Shown one piece after another: positions 26,766 to 35,969 of a DNA stretch of 64,000 nt. Origin of the DNA: CAVPFA01 sp963703655. GTDB taxonomy: Bacteria > Actinomycetota > Acidimicrobiia > Acidimicrobiales > Bog-793. The position numbers and the translations under genes are program-made. The DNA is taken from NCBI GenBank assembly GCA_963703655.1, contig CAVPFA010000004.1, forward strand, positions 620,001 through 684,000, written 5' to 3'. Numbering within the stretch: position 1 is the stretch's first letter; each line of letters begins with the position of its first letter. The notes below the pieces were generated by a model. That model did not search any database. It was not told the DNA's origin and saw only the letters and a program-made list of their open reading frames with translations.

Positions 26766-27569
26766 TTAGCGGTCCCTCCTCTCTCCGTCCTTCGAAGGTG
26801 TCTTCGAGGTTGCCGTTGCGAGCGCCTGGTGCTCTCGCATGCGCCAGGACTGCCCTTTGATGTTGAAGACGATCGCCCGGTGCATTAGACGGTCGAGGAT
26901 CGCCGCTGCGACGACAGGATCTCCGAGGATCTCCCCCCATTCGGGCAGCCCGCGATTGGTCGTGACGATCGTCGAGTGACCGACCTCGTAACGGCGGTTC
27001 ACGACCTGGAACAAGGCGGTCGCCTCGGCTCGTCCCATCGGGATCAGGCCCACGTCGTCGATGACGAGGACCGAGGGTGCGACGTAGGTCCGGAGCTTGT
27101 GGTTGAAGGTCCCTTCCAACAACGCGTGGCCGAGGTTGCGCACCATCTCGTCCGCGGAGCTGAAGTAGCCGCGATAGCCGGCCTCGACGGCCAAGATGGC
27201 GAGCGCCGTCGCCAGGTGCGATTTGCCGCACCCGGGCTGGCCGAGGAACAGGATCGGCCTTCCCTCGGTCACAAAGCGCAGCGTCACGAGGTCCATGACG
27301 AGCTTTTTGTCGACCGACGGCTGGAAGGAGAAGTCGAACTCCTCGATCGTCTTGCGTCCCGGGAAGCGGGCGAAGCGAAGGCGCGCCGCCAGGCGCCGGT
27401 TACGCGTCGCCCGGGCTTGTTCGGAGATGACCCGCTCGAGGTAGACCACCGGCGGCCAGTCGCTTGCCAGGGCCTCCTCGGCCAGGGTGGCGAAGCATTC
27501 GGCCGCGGCGTCGAGGCCGAGATAGCCGAGGTCGTCCTTCAGTCGCTCATAGGGCGAGGCGCTCGTCAT
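26766..27569 (-). CDS. istB: IS21-family helper ATPase IstB
   Basis: It has 267 residues from the ATG at 27569, which overlaps the istA stop (ATGA). The AAA+ core has Walker A GQPGCGKSHLA (110-120), Walker B VLVIDDVGL, sensor-like STIVTTNRGLPEWGE and an arginine-rich C-terminus. An N-terminal helical domain covers residues ~1-95. IstB assembles on DNA with ATP and helps the IstA transposase choose target and cut. The gene is intact and of usual length. Upstream in-frame residues before 27569 overlap istA and look non-coding. Confidence 0.93.
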   Translation of the reverse strand: MTSASPYERLKDDLGYLGLDAAAECFATLAEEALASDWPPVVYLERVISEQARATRNRRLAARLRFARFPGRKTIEEFDFSFQPSVDKKLVMDLVTLRFVTEGRPILFLGQPGCGKSHLATALAILAVEAGYRGYFSSADEMVRNLGHALLEGTFNHKLRTYVAPSVLVIDDVGLIPMGRAEATALFQVVNRRYEVGHSTIVTTNRGLPEWGEILGDPVVAAAILDRLMHRAIVFNIKGQSWRMREHQALATATSKTPSKDGERRDR

Positions 27570-28470
27570 CGGTAACCCCCGTCGAGGTCGTAACGGGAGA
27601 GGTCGACCGCTGCCACCGCGTAGTCGGTGGCTTTGGTCACACTGCGCTCGAGGACCCGAACGCGCCGCCGCACCGGGAGATGGCGGCCGAGAGCTTCGGC
27701 CTCGGCAGCTCTGCGGTGGACCGGGTCCCAGATCGTGCCCGTGCCGGGAAGGCCAACCCGGTGCAGCGCCACGCGCCGTCCGGCAAGGCGGATCTCGAGC
27801 ACGTCTTCGCCGAGCGGCGAACGGCACTCGACGAGCTGGCCCAAAGCGTCCGGCGGGACCGAGTAGGAGACGCCTCGCCATTCGACGAGGGGAAGCACAG
27901 GATGCACCCGTCGTGGCTCGACATAGGCGGCGTCAAAGCGCACCCGCGGGAGCACGGCCATCATCGGGCCCTCGAGCGGCAGCCGTTCGATCGGAGGCAC
28001 GCCGGTCGTGCGATGGGGCCGATTGTGTACCCGGGTCGCAAGGAAGCTCTCGCCGCGGGAGTTCACCTCGGCGATGCTGCTCGGTGGGTCCAAGACGAGC
28101 TCTTCCAAGAAGCTCTCCTTCAGGTCCCGGAAGGGGCGCTCGATCTTGCCCTTGCGCTTGGCGTCCCTCGGGGCACAGAACACCATTGCCGTGCCGTGCA
28201 GGCGGGCGAAGTCGAGCACGGGCGAGTGCAGCACAAAGCGCCTCCCGCGAGAGCTTCCGAGGGCGCCCATCCTGTCGGTGCGCGAGAAGTAGGGCACGCC
28301 ACCGGCGGCCTCGTAGAACGAGGCGAGGCCCTCCAAGGTGTGGTTCTGGTCGATCGAGGGGGCGAACCACCACTTGCGCCAGCGCGACCACGAGAGGATC
28401 GCCCCGAAGCAGTGGAGCTCGCCGAGGCCGAAGAGCTCACCGAAGTCGCGGCAGTCCGACCAGTCGAACT
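27566..28470 (-). pseudogene. istA: IS21-family transposase IstA, C-terminal part (separated by RIT insertion)
   Basis: The frame from 28470 starts QFDWSDCRDFGELFGLGELH, the start of the DDE integrase core (first Asp in FDWSD). It continues through FYEAAGGVPYFSRTDR (second Asp region) and DAKRKGKIERPFRDLKESF (catalytic Glu region) to the Mu-type C-terminal beta-barrel (VEWRGVSYSVPPDALGQ). The N-terminal helix-turn-helix part is at 31839-32207, beyond the RIT element. The two parts together make a full-length transposase, so the gene was intact before the RIT element inserted. Confidence 0.88.
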
Positions 28471-28537
28471 GACATTCTTATGCGGCGTCCGGAAATATGC
28501 GGCGTGGAGTGCTGAAAGGCAGTGTTGTGGCTGGCCG
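28471..28537. repeat. Left 67-bp terminal inverted repeat of the RIT element
   Basis: It begins GACATTCTTATGCGGCG and ends GTGGCTGGCCG. It is the exact reverse complement of 31747-31813. It contains the direct sub-repeat TATGCGGCGT (28479 and 28496 regions), a likely recombinase-binding arrangement. Confidence 0.95.
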
Positions 28538-28630
28538 GGCCAGTGTGATCTTCTGACGGAGTCCGCATAATCGCGGACGTCTGCGGAGGCCCAAGCTTCT
28601 TCCTTCTGGAGTTCCCGAGAGGAGGAAGCA

Positions 28631-29811
28631 ATGGTGATCGAGGGACCGCTGGCGCCGTGGGCGACCGGCATTGCCGGTCAGTTGAAGACATTGGGGTATT
28701 CACAATCGACGGCGTCGAAGCACATGAAGCTTGTCGGGAGACTGAGCAGGTTCCTGCACCAGCGGGGGCTGGCGGCCAGCGAGCTCAGCGCCGAGGTGGT
28801 GGAGGAGTTCTTCTCGGACCTTCATGCACACCACGGATCGTCCTGGCCGACCTCCAAGGCGTTCGTGTGGCTGGTCGAGTACCTGAGGGAAGTTGGCGTG
28901 ACGCCCGAGCCAACTCCGCCTTTGCCGCAGTCCTCGGAGGGGTTGCTGGTCGACCGATATCGGCAGTATCTACTGGACGAGCGGGGTCTTGCGCGAAGAC
29001 GGTGATCGCTCGCGAGCAGACCGCGCAGTTGTTGTTGGCGGAGCACTCAGGCCGTGAGCTCCGCGATCTCGATGCGAGCGACGTCAGCAGGTTCGTGACC
29101 CGCCAATGCCGTCATTTGAGCCCACGGTCAGCTGAGCGTCTGGTCAACGGACTGCGATCGTTCCTGCGATTCGCATTGGTCGAAGGGCTGATCACCGCGC
29201 CCTTGGCGAGCGTGGTGCCGTCCGTGGCGCGATGGAGCGGCACCAGCCTGCCGCGAGGCCTTGGGAGCGCGCAGGTTGCGGCGCTGTTGGCGAGCTGTGA
29301 TCGACGCCGTGCGATCGGCAGGCGTGATTACGCAATCTTGGTGCTGCTCGCCCGCCTCGGACTACGAGCCGCCGAGGTCTCCGCCCTCCGCCTCGACGAC
29401 ATCGACTGGAGGACAGGGGTGATCGTGGTGCGCGGCAAGGGACGCACCGAGGAGCAGCTGCCCCTGCCGTCCGACGTGGGCGCAGCGGTCGCCGCATACC
29501 TGCGCCGAGGCCGACCCCGGCGTCCCGAGCGGGAGGTGTTCTTACGCGCGATCGCCCCGATGCGCGGGCTCGCCCCGCAAGGGGTGAGCGAGGTGGTGCG
29601 CGCTGCGAGCGAGCGGGCTGGGCTCGGAAGCTTCGGGGCCCATCGTCTGCGCCACACCGCGGGGACCGAGATGCTGCGCGCCGGAGCGTCGCTTTCGGAG
29701 GTGGCTCAGGTCCTGCGTCACCGCAGCGTTGCCAGCACGGTCATCTACGCCAAGGTCGACCATCTCGCATTGCGCGAACTCGCGATGCCGTGGCCGGGGG
29801 CCGAGCGATGA
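28631..29811 (+). CDS. ritA: RIT element tyrosine recombinase A (one frameshift)
   Basis: It starts at the ATG at 28631 after AGGAGGAAGCA. The first frame (SAM-like core-binding domain, LGYSQSTASKHMKLVGRLSRF) ends at 29005. The second half continues in the neighbouring frame from about 28992 (KTVIAREQTAQLLL) to 29811. The catalytic domain is complete: LGLRAAEVSAL (Arg), GKGRTEEQLPL (Lys region), HRLRHTAGTEML (His-x-x-Arg) and LRHRSVASTVIYAKV (His, Tyr). A single-base indel near GCGCGAAGACGG explains the break, so the enzyme may be whole in the organism. Confidence 0.8.
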
Positions 29812-30733
29812 ACGACTTCTCTTCCATCGCTGCCGACTATCTGGCCACTCGACGGGCCATGGGCTACAAGCTCACCGAGGACGGCCGTCTGCTCAGACAC
29901 TTCGTCGCCCACCTCGAGGCATCTGACGCGAAGCACCTGACGATTGCGGACGCTCTGGCGTGGGCCAAGCAGCCTCCAGACGCTTCCCCCTGTGGTGGAC
30001 GGCCAAGCTGCGGGTGGCTCGCGGCTTCGCCCGCTACCTCGTCGCTCTCGACCCTGCGACCGAAGTCCCACCGGTCGGGCTCATCCGCGAGCCAAGCCAC
30101 CGGATCGTGCCCTACATCTACTCCGACGAGGACATCGACCGGCTGATGGCGGCGGCCGGACGCCTTCCCACAGAGCACCGAGCCGACACCTACCGGACCG
30201 TGATCGGGCTCCTCTCGGTCACCGGCATGAGGGTGGGCGAGGCCGTCCGTCTCGATCGGAACGATGTCGACCTCGACCAAGGGCTGCTCACCATCCGCAA
30301 TTCGAAGTTCGGGAAATCACGGCAGTTGCCGCTACACCCGACGACGGTGGGAGCGCTCGCCGCCTACGCACGCCGGAGAGACCAGCGACGGCTCAGTCCG
30401 AAGTCACCGAGCTTCTTCACTTCGACAACGGGAACGCGGTTGCTGCGCGACAACGTGAGCACCGTCGGTTCCTGCCTCGTGCGCGACGCCGGGCTCATTG
30501 ATTCGGGTCGAGGCCGAAGGCCAAGGCTTCACGACCTGAGACACGCTTTTGCGGTTCGGTGCGTGATCAGCTGGTATCGCGACGGCCTCGATGTCGAACG
30601 TCGCCTGCCGCTGCTGTCCACCTTCTTGGGCCACGTCATGCCGGCCACGACCTACTGGTATCTGACCGGCGTTCCGGAACTGCTCGAACTCGTCGTCGAT
30701 CGAGTCGAAACGCTCGCGGAGGCGAAGCGATGA
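29808..30733 (+). CDS. ritB: RIT element tyrosine recombinase B (one frameshift)
   Basis: It starts at the ATG at 29808, overlapping the stop of the preceding gene (ATGA). The N-terminal frame (YLATRRAMGYKLTEDGRLLRHF) breaks near 29980-29990. The rest (WWTAKLRVARGFARYLVALD) continues in another frame to 30733. Catalytic motifs are VTGMRVGEAVRL, SKFGKSRQLPL, HDLRHAFAVR, FLGHVMPATTYWYL, all with the expected residues. The family acts with its A and C partners in RIT elements; the division of labour is not known. Confidence 0.8.
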
Positions 30734-31723
30734 GCGCGCTGGCACCGCTGCTCGAGGCCTTCTTCACCGAGCGGTTGATCGGCCAGCGTGAGGCGAGCCA
30801 TCACACAGTGGCCGCCTACCGGGATGCGTTTTGCCTCCTGCTGCGCTTTGCCCAGCGCCACACCGGCAGGGCACCACACGAGCTCACGCTCGAGGACCTC
30901 GACGCCCAGCTCATCGGGGCGTTCCTCAACCACCTGGAGACAGAACGAGCCGTGAGTGTCCGGACACGCAACGCCAGATTGACTGCCATCCGCTCGCTGT
31001 TCCATTTCGCCGCCTACCGTCATCCTGAGCACGCCGCGTTGATCCAACGGGTGCTCGCCATCCCGCCAAAACGGACCGACAGGGCCCTCGTCACCTATCT
31101 CACCGAAGACGAGATGAAGGCACTGCTGGACGCGCCGGACTGCTCGAGCTGGATCGGACGGCGGGACCATGCCCTCTTGGTGCTCGCGCTAGAGACGGGA
31201 CTGCGCGTCAGCGAGCTCAGCGGACTCACCTGCGCGGCCGTAGTTCTCGGCACCGGGGCCCACGTGCGCTGCCACGGCAAGGGGCGCAAGGAGCGGATAA
31301 CCCCACTGCGCAAAGAGACCCGGGGCGCTCCTCCGCGCCTGGCTCGACGAACGCGGGGCCGCACCTTCGGATCCGCTATTTCCGGGGCCGAGGGGTGGAC
31401 CGCTGAGCCGCGACGCTATCCGTCGTCTCGTCGAGCGACACGTCGCCGCTGCCGCTGCCGTCTGCCCGTCCCTCTCAGGCAAGGATGTTTCTCCACACGT
31501 GCTGAGACACAGCTGCGCGATGAACCTTCTGCGTCACGGAGTCGACACGGCCACCATCGCTCTCTGGCTCGGACACGAGGACATCCGCACAACCTACGGC
31601 GTTTACCTCCACGCCGACCTCGGCCTCAAGGAAAATGCCCTCGCTAAGACCGCACCACCGCGTACGCGGTCGGGCCGATACCGCCCACCCGACGCGCTTC
31701 TCGCGTTCCTAGAAGCCCTGTGA
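30730..31723 (+). CDS. ritC: RIT element tyrosine recombinase C (frameshifted)
   Basis: It starts at the ATG at 30730, overlapping the preceding stop. The first frame covers the core-binding domain and catalytic Arg (LETGLRVSELSGL) and the Lys motif GKGRKERITPL, then breaks near 31310-31330. The last part is in frame from about 31499: LRHSCAMNLL, LGHEDIRTTYGVYLHAD (His, Tyr) to 31723. In between, the frame giving SRDAIRRLVERHVAAAAAVC needs at least one more shift. Either it is decaying or the sequence has indels. Confidence 0.75.
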
Positions 31724-31746
31724 ATATGCGGCGTGGAGGAGCCCCT

Positions 31747-31813
31747 CGGCCAGCCACAACACTGCCTTTCAGCACTCCACGCCGCATATTTCCGGACGCC
31801 GCATAAGAATGTC
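31747..31813. repeat. Right 67-bp terminal inverted repeat of the RIT element
   Basis: It starts CGGCCAGCCACAACACTGCC and ends CCGCATAAGAATGTC. It is the exact reverse complement of 28471-28537. Perfect identity over 67 bp suggests a recent insertion or active maintenance. Confidence 0.95.
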
Positions 31814-31838
31814 TATGTGGAATTCCACATATACATTC
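31807..31838. repeat. 32-bp near-perfect palindrome at RIT/istA junction
   Basis: The inner 18 bases TATGTGGAATTCCACATA are a perfect palindrome. It extends to GAATGT...ACATTC on both sides with one mismatched pair. It overlaps the last seven bases of the right inverted repeat and lies where the istA frame should continue, so it came in with the RIT element. Confidence 0.9.
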
Positions 31839-32207
31839 CTCACCGGGTGCGGTCTCGATCGGCACCGAGGCCTTGTTGGCGCGCCGGAAGCGTGGACCTC
31901 GTAGTGCCCGGATGTAGCGCGAGACGGTCGGATAACTCCCTTCGAAGCCCTCGGCGGAGATGATCGCGAAGACGCTCGTGGCCAACAGGCGCGGGTTTGC
32001 CTCGAGCAGGGCTTTGACGCGATCCGACCAGAAGTGGTCAATCACAAGCTCGCTCCGATCGGTCTCACGGGCAGGCGGCGGACCGCCGTCTTTTATCCAG
32101 CGCGAGATGGTGGCGGGGTGATAGCCGAGCTCGTCAGCGATCTCGGCAATGGTGAAGCCCTGACGCTGCAGCTTCAGCACGTCCATGTACTCCTCCTGGG
32201 TCAGCAT
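31839..32207 (-). pseudogene. istA: IS21-family transposase IstA, N-terminal part
   Basis: It starts at the ATG at 32207 (MLTQEEYMDVLKLQRQGFT). The helix-turn-helix IAEIADELGYHPATISRWIK and a second DNA-binding helical domain follow up to ASVPIETAPGEE. The frame then enters the palindrome and the RIT repeat and ends at 31644 with foreign residues. It continues functionally at 28470 (QFDWSD). A target sequence GAATGTCAG in an unbroken istA would read E-C-Q, giving PGEECQFDWS. Confidence 0.85.
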
Positions 32208-32439
32208 GGTGATGGTCCCTCCCGGGTTCGGTGCTTGGTCGCCCGAAACCCTGGAGGGGCCACTCGCTCACCGGGTGGATGCCCGGTGTTGCCGACCGCG
32301 GGAGCTCAGCTCAACCGCGAGTTTCGGTGATCACAGAACGCGCGTTCGCGTGATCATCGATCGCGAGATTCGATGATCGCCAACAAACGGGCCACGACGG
32401 CCGACCGCCCTCACGAGAGTAGAGAGGACCGAGCCACTG

Positions 32440-33199
32440 CCGCCCGGTCGCGGCTCAACGAAAAGACTCTGGCCGCCACTACCGCCAGCCTGGCGTCGAT
32501 CACCGCCAACCAGGTGTGCAAGTTCGCGGTGCGCCCAGGCTGGCTGGCCGAGAACCGGTCGCCCGCCTGGGGTCCGGCGAGAAGCCCTCGTTGGCGACCC
32601 ACGCCGTTGCGCGTGCTAAAAGCCGACGACCCCGGCCGGGTGCTGCATCACCCCGAGACTACGGAATGGAGCTGGAGCTGCTCGCCTTCACCGGGCTTCG
32701 AATCAACGAGGCGCTCGGGTTTGCGCGGGTGCGACATCGACTTCGAGGCCGGCGTCATCCGCGTCCGCCAAACAGCTCTCGCGTGGCCGGAGCTGAAGAG
32801 GCTCAAGACCGACGCCCCAAAAGCGCGACGTCGTCATGGCGGCACCAATTACGAGCCTGCTCCGCCGGGGCAGTCTTGTCTCGCTCTACAAGGCCAGCGA
32901 CGATTTCGTGTTCCGTGATTCGAGCGGTCGCGCGCTCGACTACCCGACGTCGGCGAAGACTTTGGTACGCCGTCAGACACGCGCGACGCCATGGCCACGG
33001 TCGGTTCAGGCTGCGCTCGCTACGCGACGGCATTTCGCAGTTTCGCCAAGGAGCTGAACCTAGTGTTCGTGTCCAACCAGCTCGGCCGCACCCAGGCAAC
33101 GCACCACTCTCGGCACCTACGCCGGTCCTTCGCCCAAGCCGACCAGCCGAGGCGGCACTCAAAGCCAACTGCGACGCGTTCATCGCGGCGCGGGAGTAG
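32440..33199 (+). pseudogene. Decayed tyrosine recombinase (module B)
   Basis: Pieces in three frames match the recombinase at 17220-18472: QVCKFAVRPGWLAENR against QICRLAVRRGWLGEDP, LLAFTGLRINEALGF against FLAFTGMRIGEALGF, DIDFEAGVIRVRQTALAW against EVDLDNGLVRVKRQLSRK, SLYKASDDFVFRDSSGRALDY, and LVFVSNQLGRTQATH near the active-site Tyr region. At least four shifts are needed and the 5' third is absent, so this is a true pseudogene, unlike the single-shift genes. It points toward collagen-like gene B, as its relative does toward gene A. Confidence 0.8.
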
Positions 33200-33255
33200 C
33201 TGCCGAAATCGTAGAAGGCATGCAAGCAGCCTTAGAAACCGGGGTCAAGAAACCT

Positions 33256-33287
33256 CGAAGGGGAGGTCTCCGAGGACCTCCCCTTCG
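33256..33287. terminator. Strong hairpin between recombinase remnant B and collagen-like gene B
   Basis: A perfect 13-bp stem (CGAAGGGGAGGTC with GACCTCCCCTTCG) closes a 6-nt loop, TCCGAG. It is the counterpart of 18753-18785. It lies 92 bases from the stop of the collagen-like gene and may terminate both convergent genes. There is no T-run. Confidence 0.75.
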
Positions 33288-33291
33288 TGTT

Positions 33292-33329
33292 GCTCACAAC
33301 CTGTAGTTGCTGTCGTGACCTCCTACTGC
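33292..33329. repeat. Conserved ~40-bp sequence, copy B
   Basis: It is the counterpart of 18790-18829 (GCTCACAAC, AGTTGCTGT, GTGACCTC, TACTGC in the same order), again between the hairpin and the collagen-like gene. Confidence 0.7.
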
Positions 33330-33378
33330 GAGCAGATCACGTGCCGTCTCGTCTTGCTTCTATCGCTCTGTTCCCCGC

Positions 33379-35058
33379 CTACGTGCAGACCGCGTAGGGC
33401 GTGATGGTCCCGCCGGAGCTAATTGTGTCCGTTGTTAGGAGTTCCACCGTCCAGGTACCGGCCAAGCCGGCCACGGTGGCCCTATTCTCAATGACCGAAG
33501 TGTCAGAAACATCCTCACTGTCCGAATCGCTGATCGTGTAGCCGCCGCTGAGCAGAACCTCGCCCGACCCGCACGACTCACTCGCAGTTGTCGTGGTGCC
33601 TGAGGTGGTGGCAATCGCAACGGGGGTTCCAGTCACGATCACAGAAGTCCCCGGGCCAGTAGCACCGGTCGGGCCACTAGGTCCGGTCGGACCAGTACCG
33701 CTGGGACCGGTCGGGCCAGTAGGACCGCTCCCGCCGCTCGGACCGCTGGGACCAGTCGGACCAGTAGCACCGCTCCCACCGCTCGGGCCGGTAGGACCAG
33801 TAGGACCGCTCCCGCCGCTCGGACCAGTCGGACCAGTAGCACCGCTCCCACCGCTCGGACCAGTCGGACCAGTAGCACCGCTCCCACCGCTCGGGCCGGT
33901 AGGACCAGTAGGACCGCTCCCGCCGCTCGGACCGCTGGGACCCGTCGGGCCGGTAGCACCCGTGGTGCCCACGCCGGTGACCCCGGTTGCTCCGGTCGGG
34001 CCTGTGGCTCCCGTCGGGCCGGTCGGGCCTGTGGCCCCGGTGGCACCCGTAGATCCGGTTGTGCCGGTGGCCCCGGTGTTACCCGTTGGGCCGGTGGAAC
34101 CTGTGGCCCCGCTGTTACCCGTCGCACCTGTGGCGCCGGTAGCCCCAGTGGCTCCGGTCGGGCCGGTGGCTCCTGTCGGGCCTGTGGTCCCGGTGACACC
34201 CGTAGATCCGGTGGCGCCGGTGGCACCCGTTGAGCCGGTGGAACCTGTGGCCCCGGTCGGGCCGGTCGGGCCAGTGGCCCCTGTGGCACCCGTAGATCCT
34301 GTTGCGCCGGTGGCCCCGCTGTTACCCGTTGCACCGGTTGCGCCGGTGGAACCTGTGGCTCCGGTCGGGCCCGTGGCCCCAGTCGGGCCCGTCGGGCCTG
34401 TGGCCCCAGTCGGGCCGGTCGGGCCTGTGGCCCCAGTCGGGCCGCTCGCGCCGGTGGCCCCGGTTACGCCCGTAGATCCTGTTGCGCCGGTGGCACCGCT
34501 GTTACCAGTTGCACCGGTTGCGCCGGTGGAACCTGTGGCTCCGGTCGGGCCCGTGGCCCCAGTCGGGCCGCTCGCGCCGGTAGATCCTGTTGCGCCCGTA
34601 GATCCTGTTGCGCCGGTGGCACCGCTGTTGCCAGTTGGGCCCGTTGCGCCTGTGGAACCTGTGGCTCCGGTCGGGCCCGAGGCCCCAGTCGGGCCGCTCG
34701 CGCCGGTAGATCCTGTTGCGCCGGTTGAACCGGTCGGGCCGGTGATCCCGGTGGCACCCGTAGATCCGGGTGCGCCGGTGGCGCCGGTCGGGCCAGTGAT
34801 CCCGGTGCTACCCGTAGATCCGGTTGCGCCGGTGGGACCGGTGGGACCGGTTGGCCCAGTGGCCCCATGTCCATGGTGATGGTGGTGGTGGTGATCTCCC
34901 TCGTTGTTATTACCTGCATATGAGGCGTTCGTCGTCACGCCAATTATTGCGGCGCTCGTACCGAGTACGAGCGTGGACGCGAAAATAGTGGAGAGCAGTC
35001 GGACCCCGATGGCTCTCCACACTGACGTTGATCGCGTTGTTTCGCGTCTTAGGCGCAC
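33379..35058 (-). CDS. Secreted collagen-like G-X-T repeat protein B with poly-His segment
   Basis: It has 559 residues from the GTG at 35058, preceded by GGGGGAG. Upstream in-frame sequence to 35250 looks non-coding. The signal peptide has a basic start (RLRRETTRS) and hydrophobic LLSTIFASTLVLGTSAAIIGV, with a cleavage site near ASYA. The mature protein starts with NNNEGD and seven consecutive His plus HGHG, a likely metal-binding cluster. About 400 residues of Gly-X-Thr/Ser triplets follow (GPTGAT, GSTGAT, GPSGGS units). The C-terminal domain (TSVIVTGTPVAIATT, ESCGSGEVLLSGGYTIS, TPYAVCT) has two Cys that could pair. Function is probably structural, on the outside of the cell. Confidence 0.85.
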   Translation of the reverse strand: MRLRRETTRSTSVWRAIGVRLLSTIFASTLVLGTSAAIIGVTTNASYAGNNNEGDHHHHHHHGHGATGPTGPTGPTGATGSTGSTGITGPTGATGAPGSTGATGITGPTGSTGATGSTGASGPTGASGPTGATGSTGATGPTGNSGATGATGSTGATGSTGASGPTGATGPTGATGSTGATGATGNSGATGATGSTGVTGATGASGPTGATGPTGPTGATGPTGPTGATGPTGATGSTGATGATGNSGATGATGSTGATGATGPTGPTGATGSTGSTGATGATGSTGVTGTTGPTGATGPTGATGATGATGATGNSGATGSTGPTGNTGATGTTGSTGATGATGPTGPTGATGPTGATGVTGVGTTGATGPTGPSGPSGGSGPTGPTGPSGGSGATGPTGPSGGSGATGPTGPSGGSGPTGPTGPSGGSGATGPTGPSGPSGGSGPTGPTGPSGTGPTGPSGPTGATGPGTSVIVTGTPVAIATTSGTTTTASESCGSGEVLLSGGYTISDSDSEDVSDTSVIENRATVAGLAGTWTVELLTTDTISSGGTITPYAVCT

Positions 35059-35952
35059 CCTCGCATCTCCCCCTGCCCGCTTTACCGGCGAGCTCCGCTT
35101 GCCGCAGCGGACAGGGAGTCTGGTTGGCCAACACCTCTTGCCCCAAGAGGAAGGTTCGATCTCAATTGTCCGCTCATCTTCTCTCGCAACACGAACGTTG
35201 GCAAAGGTGCCGGAAGATGTCAAGTGGCAGGCCGAATGAGTTCGTTGCACCTCATTCGTAGTTCACGCGTCGTGCTGTGTCAGTTGGGACATACGTGTCA
35301 GTTGGGACAATTGTTTCGATTCCGACCAAGCACTCAACGTTGCCATCCGATGACCGACCGCGCCGCCGCTACGACGCCTTCGATTTGGAGCAGAGGGCTG
35401 CAAGCGATCAGGAGCCACTCACAATCTATTGCGAAAAGGCCACATATAAGGGCCTTTCTTCCCGCTCGGAACTCGCAGCCCCTGGCCACTCCGCCCGACT
35501 TCGCCATCGGTGGGCTGGGTGCTCACATACACAATTCTGACGTGCCAGACAGCGGTGCGAGGCTCGTCGTATCGATCGCATCCGATCGCGCAGCCGAACA
35601 TTTCAGGGTCCTATGGCCATCACTCCACGCAGTTCACCGACTACTTCTTGTGATAACGGCCTCATCCTTGCCCCGCGGTCCACCAACCCACCTTTTGCGG
35701 CGCCGCGCATTCCCTCCGACACGACATCGGTGCAGGATTCACCTGGAAGGGAAATTCCTCGTCGCGAACGGATCGAAGTGACTGCGCCGTCCGGGACAGC
35801 AACTGGTGGGGATTTCTGCACACCCCGGTGGATGAGGTCCCGCGCCACCCTCAACCTCTAGTTGAGCCTCACTTAGAGTTAGGCAGGGCTGCAGCGCCAG
35901 CCGTGCGATGCGCTTCTTCGTTAGGTGGACGTAGCTTGAGTGCTCAACATCC
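35059..35952 (-). promoter_or_regulatory. Long leader/promoter region of collagen-like gene B
   Basis: There is no supported gene in these ~890 bases. The part 35190-35530 resembles the region upstream of gene A. A hairpin at 35435-35457 (minus strand: AAAGGCC, 9-nt loop, GGCCTTTT) matches the one at 26305-26326. The 14-bp word TGTCAGTTGGGACA occurs twice, 18 bp apart (35278-35291 and 35296-35309); gene A has one related copy at 26165-26178. The words form an imperfect palindrome and could bind a regulator. The part beyond 35560 shows nothing I can name. Confidence 0.5.
35278..35309. repeat. Direct repeat TGTCAGTTGGGACA, two copies
   Basis: The copies at 35278-35291 and 35296-35309 are identical and separated by four bases (18-bp periodicity, under two helical turns). 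A close copy, TGTCAGTTGGGGCA, is at the matching place upstream of collagen-like gene A. Confidence 0.8.
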
Positions 35953-35968
35953 GTAGCAGAGATGCTAC
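35953..35968. promoter_or_regulatory. VapBC operator palindrome
   Basis: GTAGCA (35953-35958), GAGA, TGCTAC (35963-35968) ends one base before the antitoxin ATG. The core is shared with the operators at 47904, 49877 and 53270. Antitoxins of this type repress their own operon, so autoregulation is inferred. Confidence 0.75.
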
Positions 35969-35969
35969 G

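Larger units (their letters stand above)
28471..31838 (+). mobile_element. Recombinase-in-trio (RIT) element inserted in istA
   Basis: Three tyrosine recombinase genes in the same direction, each start overlapping the preceding stop, are enclosed by perfect 67-bp inverted repeats (28471-28537 and 31747-31813). This is the known layout of RIT elements. Beyond the right repeat lies a near-perfect palindrome (31807-31838). The istA frame resumes at GAATGT on both sides, so the crossover core is probably about six bases. A further copy of AATATGCGGCGTGGA lies at 31725-31739, inside the right end. Confidence 0.88.
26665..32385 (-). mobile_element. IS21-type insertion sequence (istA-istB), interrupted by a RIT element
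   Basis: Both ends start TGTTGGCGATCA when read inward (26665 rightwards; 32385 leftwards). They carry repeated TGATCAC and TCGCG motifs inside, as in the multiple terminal repeats of IS21 elements. istA and istB are in the normal order and overlap by four bases. Without the RIT insertion the element would be about 2.35 kb, a normal size. No clear target duplication could be matched by eye. Confidence 0.8.
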
